A stretch of DNA of 8,779 nt from Planctomycetota bacterium. GTDB lineage: Bacteria > Planctomycetota > GCA-002687715. Shown one piece after another: positions 5,215 through 8,779 of the stretch (position 1 is the first letter of the stretch; each line of letters opens with the position of its first letter). The notes beneath the pieces were generated by a model, which saw nothing but the letters and a program-made list of their open reading frames with translations, was not told the origin of the DNA and made no database searches. The translations under genes were made by a program, and so were the position numbers. Location: positions 1 to 8,779 of the forward strand of contig JABSRK010000146.1 in the NCBI GenBank assembly GCA_013213915.1, written 5' to 3'.

Positions 5215-7434
5215 ATGATTCGCAAAACTGTCGCCCTCTTCGTTGTTCTGGCCGCCCTCCTCCCCGCCCAGCGCCCAGAGGCGCCCACCCGCGCCCACCC
5301 GGCCCGGGGCCTCCAACTCGAGACCATCCAGTGGATGGACGACGAGGCCGAGTTCCTCGACAAGCAACGATTCAAGACCTCCCTGACCCGAAAGGAGGCC
5401 GCCGTCGATCGCGTCGCCATGCTGGACGCCGCCATTGCCCAGGCAAAGGAATCGAAGAAGCCGGTGCTCTGGTACGTGTACAAGGTGGTCGAATCCACCA
5501 AGCGCGGACGCCAGATGATCCGCGCACCTGTGCTGGACATCGCCATGCGTCAGGTCACGTGGAGCGACCCGGACGTCGAACGAATCGTGAAGGCGTCGTT
5601 CACCCCGCTGCGCATGGTGTGCGACGAAGACCTGTGCAAACGGCTCAACGTCCGTCCCCTCACGTTCCTCGAGCCGGCCGTGATCTTCATCGCACCGGAC
5701 GGTGGCGTCCTGCACATGGTGCGCAACATCCGTACCATCAACGCCCCGTGGATGTGCGGCGTCCTGCGCGACGTCCTTGAGAAGGCGCACGGCAAGCTCG
5801 CCGATGACGCATCGTTCGACGCGGCCATGGACCGTGGTGAATGGACGCACGCATTGAAATCGCTCATGAGCGATGAGAAACCGACGCCGGAAGCGGTCTA
5901 CCAGCGCGCGACGTTGTTGCGCCGCACCCGTGACGGCGAGACCGCCCTCGAGCAACTCGGCAACGCGCTGACGACACGGCAACAGGTCATCGCCGAAAAG
6001 ACCAAAGACATGTCCCCCCGCGAGGCGCGGAGCTTCGAGCGCTCTGCCCGGAGGGGACGCGTTCCGGGCCTTGAGCCCCTCGGCGGCAGGTTCCAGGCGG
6101 AGCGCGGGTTGATCCTGGTCCGCTCCGGCCGTTTTGACGAAGCGATCCAGCCGCTGCAGAACGCGGCCGACACCTCGGGTCCGCGCCAGGCGGAGGCCGC
6201 GTACCTGCTCGCGCGCCTGCGTGCGCGGGCTGGCGACGAGGTCGGCGCCGTGCGCCGGTTCCAGAAGATCGTCCAGGACCATCCGGACACGGTCTGGGGC
6301 CGTCGGGCCAGGGCCAACGTCCTCGTCGGCGTCGACGACGGGCGGCCCATCGGCGCAGCTTTCTCGGGTGTGGCGCGCCTGCAGTGGCTGCCGGACGCGG
6401 CGCACAAGACCCTGCCCATCGACACCACGTGGCCGGGAGAACGCCTCCCGATCACCGACATTGTGGATCGGAGCGTTCGCTTCCTGCTCGAGCAGCAGCG
6501 CGACGACGGCGGCTGGAACGACGCACGCTACGCCTACTGCCCGGACAAGCGGATCACCCCCAACGTGTGGGTGGCCGTCTCGTCCCTCGCATGCCAGGCG
6601 CTGCTGCGCCAGAAGGCGCGGGCTCCGGAGTCTCTGCACGAGGCCATCGATGACGCGATCCGCCGCGGCGAGAAGTACATCCTGGACCCCATGCACATGA
6701 ACCGGGGCAAGAACGAGGACGTGTACTCGGACGCGTATCGCTTGATGTATCTCTCCACCCGACACCGGCAGTTGGAAGACGAGACGCACCGACGCAAGCT
6801 CCGCCTCCATATGCGCGGCATCGTCAAGGACGCCGAGTCGCGTCAAGCCGAATCCGGATTCTGGGCCCATGAGTACGGCAACGCGTTCTGCACCGCCGCC
6901 ATGGTCCAGGGCCTGGTGGCGGCGAAGGAATGCGGGGTCAAGATCCCCCAGCCTGTCCTCAACAGCGCCAAGACCGCGCTGCTGGCCGCGCGGTTCGAAG
7001 ACGGGTCGTTCTCGTACGGCGGTGCGGCCCGGGGCACGTCCCGCGGTGACGGGCTGAAGAACGCGAGCACGCGCATGCCCATGGCCGAGGGGGCCCTGCT
7101 CTCCCTCGGTGCGAGCGACGACAAGCGCATGCAGTTCGCGTTCGACACGTTCTGGAAGTTCTATGACAGGATCGAGGGGGTCCGTCGCACCGACTTCCAT
7201 TCGGACGGGCAGATCGCCGGGTTCATGTTCTTCCACGCCCTCTACCACACAAGCGAGGCCATCTCCCTGCTCCCCGCGGGTCAGCGCAGCGAGCACCATC
7301 AACGGCTGCTCGACCACGTCCTCGGGTACCCCGAGATGGACGGCACGTTCATGGACAGCCACGAGGTCGGGCGCAGCTACGGCACGGCCATGGCCCTGCT
7401 GGTCATCGCCAACGCGCTGGACGCGGTCCAGTAG
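5215..7434 (+). CDS. Exported thioredoxin-like/TPR/terpenoid-cyclase-toroid fusion protein
   Basis: The product has 739 residues. ATG at 5215 opens a signal peptide (MIRKTVALFVVLAALLPAQ), which decides the start although no ribosome binding site precedes it. Domains in order: a thioredoxin-like region at about 70-190 (KKPVLWYVYK at 81-90, EPAVIFIAPDGGVL with a cis-Pro-like P154) that lacks CxxC and has only C136 and C141; TPR-like helical repeats at about 222-375 (RFQAERGLILVRSGRFDEAIQ, AAYLLARLRARAGDEVGAVRRF); and, from about 412 to the end, an alpha-toroid related to terpenoid cyclases and prenyltransferases. The toroid contains QQRDDGGW at 427-434, a QW-like motif, and DGSFSYGG at 596-603. 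No DXDD catalytic motif of squalene-hopene cyclases is seen, so it is more likely a binding or structural scaffold than a cyclase. It is divergent from the selenoprotein gene, so the two may share regulation. It ends in TAG. Confidence 0.88.
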   Translation: MIRKTVALFVVLAALLPAQRPEAPTRAHPARGLQLETIQWMDDEAEFLDKQRFKTSLTRKEAAVDRVAMLDAAIAQAKESKKPVLWYVYKVVESTKRGRQMIRAPVLDIAMRQVTWSDPDVERIVKASFTPLRMVCDEDLCKRLNVRPLTFLEPAVIFIAPDGGVLHMVRNIRTINAPWMCGVLRDVLEKAHGKLADDASFDAAMDRGEWTHALKSLMSDEKPTPEAVYQRATLLRRTRDGETALEQLGNALTTRQQVIAEKTKDMSPREARSFERSARRGRVPGLEPLGGRFQAERGLILVRSGRFDEAIQPLQNAADTSGPRQAEAAYLLARLRARAGDEVGAVRRFQKIVQDHPDTVWGRRARANVLVGVDDGRPIGAAFSGVARLQWLPDAAHKTLPIDTTWPGERLPITDIVDRSVRFLLEQQRDDGGWNDARYAYCPDKRITPNVWVAVSSLACQALLRQKARAPESLHEAIDDAIRRGEKYILDPMHMNRGKNEDVYSDAYRLMYLSTRHRQLEDETHRRKLRLHMRGIVKDAESRQAESGFWAHEYGNAFCTAAMVQGLVAAKECGVKIPQPVLNSAKTALLAARFEDGSFSYGGAARGTSRGDGLKNASTRMPMAEGALLSLGASDDKRMQFAFDTFWKFYDRIEGVRRTDFHSDGQIAGFMFFHALYHTSEAISLLPAGQRSEHHQRLLDHVLGYPEMDGTFMDSHEVGRSYGTAMALLVIANALDAVQ

Positions 7435-7670
7435 AACCCGCGCGGAACCGGGCTTCCGGGCTCGCCGAGGTAGGTCCGAACAACTGCGAACTCACGCATG
7501 GATGGCGGTTTACGCCCGCTCCCCCGCCCGTCGCCATCCTGGCGTTCTGACCGAGGCCCACAGCGCCACCATCAGTCCTGCTTGAAGCCCCGTCGTCCTG
7601 GCGCTATCGCGTCGGATCGACACAAGAGGTCAGCCGGGTCGCATCGAGCCCGGCGAGGGAGAAAGTCGGC
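7435..7670. other. Non-coding gap before the H-NOX operon
   Basis: This 236-bp stretch separates the Trx-TPR-cyclase-like gene from the H-NOX gene. I see no convincing gene in it. Just after the upstream stop lies a short direct repeat, CCGGGCTT followed by CCGGGCTC (about 7454-7470), with no T run, so no intrinsic terminator is evident. The 3' part holds the hairpin listed separately and the H-NOX ribosome binding site. A promoter must lie here but none stands out. Confidence 0.6.
7633..7654 (+). promoter_or_regulatory. Leader hairpin just upstream of the H-NOX ribosome binding site
   Basis: GCCGGG (7633-7638) pairs with CCCGGC (7649-7654) around a 10-nt loop. The stem ends 2 nt before the GGGAG ribosome binding site (7657-7661), and the TTG start is at 7671. 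It may tune translation initiation. It may equally be an operator or a chance structure in GC-rich DNA. Confidence 0.35.
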
Positions 7671-8219
7671 TTGTACGGACTCATACACAAGGCCATTCGG
7701 GACTGCGTCAAGGACGCGCACGGCGAGGAAACGTGGCGGGCCATCGCAACGCGTGCCGGCGCCGACGACTCGGTGTTCGTCAGCATGGAGTCGTATCCCG
7801 ACGAGACGACCTACGGGCTCATTGCCGCAGCCTGCGAGGAGCTCAAGGTCGATACGGACAGCTTGCTGCGCGCGTTCGGACGTTTCTGGGTGTTGCACAC
7901 CGCCAAGGTCGAGTACGGCCCCCTGCTCGATTTCGGGGGCACCGACCTGCAGTCATTCTTGAAGAACCTCGATCGTATGCACGAGCAGGTGGCCATCTCC
8001 TTCGCCGATCTGCAGGCGCCGTCGTTCGAGCTGCAGCATGAAGCCGATGGCTCGGCGTTGTTGCACTACCGGAGCATGAGGGAGGGCCTGTCTGAATTCG
8101 TCACGGGTCTCCTGGATGGGCTGAGCACCCACTTCTCCGAGCCGCTGACCGTGGAGCACGTGGAAGCGAAGTCCGACGGCGCCGACCACGACGTGTTCCG
8201 CCTTCGGATCGGATCGTGA
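7671..8219 (+). CDS. H-NOX (HNOB) haem nitric-oxide sensor protein
   Basis: The product has 182 residues, the usual length of a stand-alone bacterial H-NOX. It starts at TTG 7671: GGGAG (7657-7661) precedes it with a 9-nt spacer, and the family always begins MYGLI followed by a Lys-rich helix, as here (MYGLIHKAIRDCV). The proximal haem ligand is H104 in NLDRMHEQV. The conserved YxSxR motif that holds the haem propionates is present as Y133, S135, R137 (HYRSMREGL). H-NOX domains bind NO, and some bind O2, at ferrous b-type haem and signal to a kinase, cyclase or c-di-GMP enzyme partner encoded next door. The partner here is the next gene, which overlaps by 4 bp (GTGA) and begins with an HNOBA domain. 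It is expected to be cytoplasmic, with no signal peptide. I cannot tell from sequence whether it excludes O2. Confidence 0.95.
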   Translation: MYGLIHKAIRDCVKDAHGEETWRAIATRAGADDSVFVSMESYPDETTYGLIAAACEELKVDTDSLLRAFGRFWVLHTAKVEYGPLLDFGGTDLQSFLKNLDRMHEQVAISFADLQAPSFELQHEADGSALLHYRSMREGLSEFVTGLLDGLSTHFSEPLTVEHVEAKSDGADHDVFRLRIGS

Positions 8220-8779
8220 TCAACTCCGATCAAGCCCGTGAGTTGTTCCCGTTCTCCATCGGCCTGGACGCCGAGCTGCGTGTGACCGGCCTGGGGCGGT
8301 CGCTCCGCAAGCGCCTGGGCGACGTGCAGTCGTCTCCCTTTCTCGACGTCTTCCAACTCCCGCGCTGGATCGGCGCGTTCGACAGGAAATCTCTCGATGC
8401 ACGGCTGGGCCGGCCCGTCATCGTCGCCGAGAAACAAGGAAAACTCTCACTCAGAGGAGCCTTCTCCCGGACCGAGGAGGGCTACCTGTTCCTCGGTAGC
8501 CCCTGCGTCGAACGCCTCGACGAACTCGCCCCTCTGGGCCTGTCCATCGACGACTTCGCGGCTCACGACGGGATCATGAACCACCTGTTCCTGTTGCAGC
8601 GGAACCAGGCCAGCTCCGACCAGGCGATTGCGGCGGCGCAGGAGCTGGCGACCCAGGCACGGAGCTACAAGCAACTCGTCGAGCAGTCCAACGACATCAT
8701 CCTGAGCGTCCGACGCGACGGCGTTCTGAACCTCGCCAACCCAGCAGCCCACAACCTGCTGGATGTTGAGCTTGGCAAG
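8216..8779 (+). CDS. HNOBA-coiled coil-PAS signalling protein, N-terminal part (runs off window)
   Basis: A GTG at 8216 overlaps the H-NOX stop in GTGA, a 4-bp overlap typical of translational coupling, and the frame is open for 188 codons to the window end. No better start exists: the first in-frame ATG is at 8576, inside the conserved region. Residues of about 11-112 match HNOBA, the PAS-like domain that follows H-NOX in soluble guanylate cyclases: FPFSIGLDAELRVTGLGRSL, then FLGSPCVERLDELAPLGLSIDDF. Residues 115-150 (HDGIMNHLFLLQRNQASSDQ and on) form the signalling coiled coil, and a PAS domain starts near 151 (YKQLVEQSNDIILSVRRDG, NPAAHNLL). The output domain lies outside the window and could be a histidine kinase, a GGDEF or a guanylate cyclase. 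It very likely receives the haem signal from the adjacent H-NOX protein in the cytoplasm. Confidence 0.9.
   Translation, partial: MINSDQARELFPFSIGLDAELRVTGLGRSLRKRLGDVQSSPFLDVFQLPRWIGAFDRKSLDARLGRPVIVAEKQGKLSLRGAFSRTEEGYLFLGSPCVERLDELAPLGLSIDDFAAHDGIMNHLFLLQRNQASSDQAIAAAQELATQARSYKQLVEQSNDIILSVRRDGVLNLANPAAHNLLDVELGK

Noticed and set aside
4095..5780. Plus-strand open frame (561 codons) across the selenoprotein gene
   Set aside because: It is opposite the coding strand, gives low-complexity Leu/Val/Arg-rich sequence without domains, and covers a terminator edge and a divergent promoter region.
4888..7362. Very long minus-strand open frame (824 codons) opposite the Trx-TPR-cyclase-like gene
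   Set aside because: Antisense shadow of a GC-rich gene. The translation shows no recognisable domain, while the plus strand has a signal peptide and clear domains.
5215..7434. Squalene-hopene cyclase
   Set aside because: Only the toroid repeats are similar. The DXDD catalytic motif is not seen, and the protein carries a signal peptide plus thioredoxin-like and TPR-like regions.
7582..7610. Promoter for the H-NOX operon (TTGAAG, 17 bp, TATCGC)
   Set aside because: Spacing is right but both hexamers are weak matches, and similar combinations occur by chance in a gap of this size.
1..8779. tRNA, rRNA, transposase or integrase genes
   Set aside because: None found on either strand. The window shows no insertion-sequence ends or target duplications, and no tRNA-Sec or sel genes.

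Overview
This is a GC-rich, densely coded bacterial window with nine protein genes, two of them cut by the window edges. Exported DUF1501 and DUF1080 (3-keto-disaccharide hydrolase-like) proteins, several signal peptides, and a thioredoxin/TPR/cyclase-like secreted protein suggest a planctomycete or another PVC-group bacterium. This is an inference from gene content; the window holds no rRNA or other marker gene.

Layout. (1) 1-746, plus: C-terminal part of a DUF1501 protein. (2) 760-2333, minus: a possible unit, read right to left, of a 68-residue two-helix membrane protein, a secreted DUF1080 protein and a VOC (glyoxalase-fold) protein. (3) 2462-4051, plus: a secreted M28 zinc peptidase with all expected metal and catalytic residues, followed by a strong bidirectional terminator at 4064-4096. 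(4) 4119-5108, minus: a secreted thioredoxin-like protein interrupted by a single in-frame TGA. (5) 5215-7434, plus and divergent from (4): a 739-residue exported protein with a thioredoxin-like domain lacking CXXC, TPR-like helices and a terpenoid-cyclase-like toroid. (6) 7671-8779, plus: an H-NOX haem gas sensor overlapping by 4 bp a gene that begins with an HNOBA domain, a coiled coil and a PAS domain, and runs off the window.

The main result is gene (4). The two reading-frame pieces on either side of the TGA at 4899-4901 are in the same frame. The TGA falls exactly at the first cysteine of the thioredoxin CxxC motif, giving Sec-Pro-Pro-Cys (UPPC). A perfect 7-bp hairpin with a G-starting loop begins 17 nt after the TGA, which fits a bacterial SECIS element. 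I therefore annotate one 329-residue selenoprotein rather than two fragments. TGA is the normal stop of at least five other genes here, so the code is not reassigned; this gene ends in TAG.

The selenoprotein shares a 106-bp divergent promoter region with the Trx-TPR-cyclase-like protein. That region carries a perfect 8-bp inverted repeat whose arms contain TACACT, a -10-like hexamer, in both directions. Co-regulation of the two exported proteins is plausible but not shown. The H-NOX/HNOBA pair looks like a soluble guanylate cyclase sensor half split over two translationally coupled genes. Its output domain lies outside the window.
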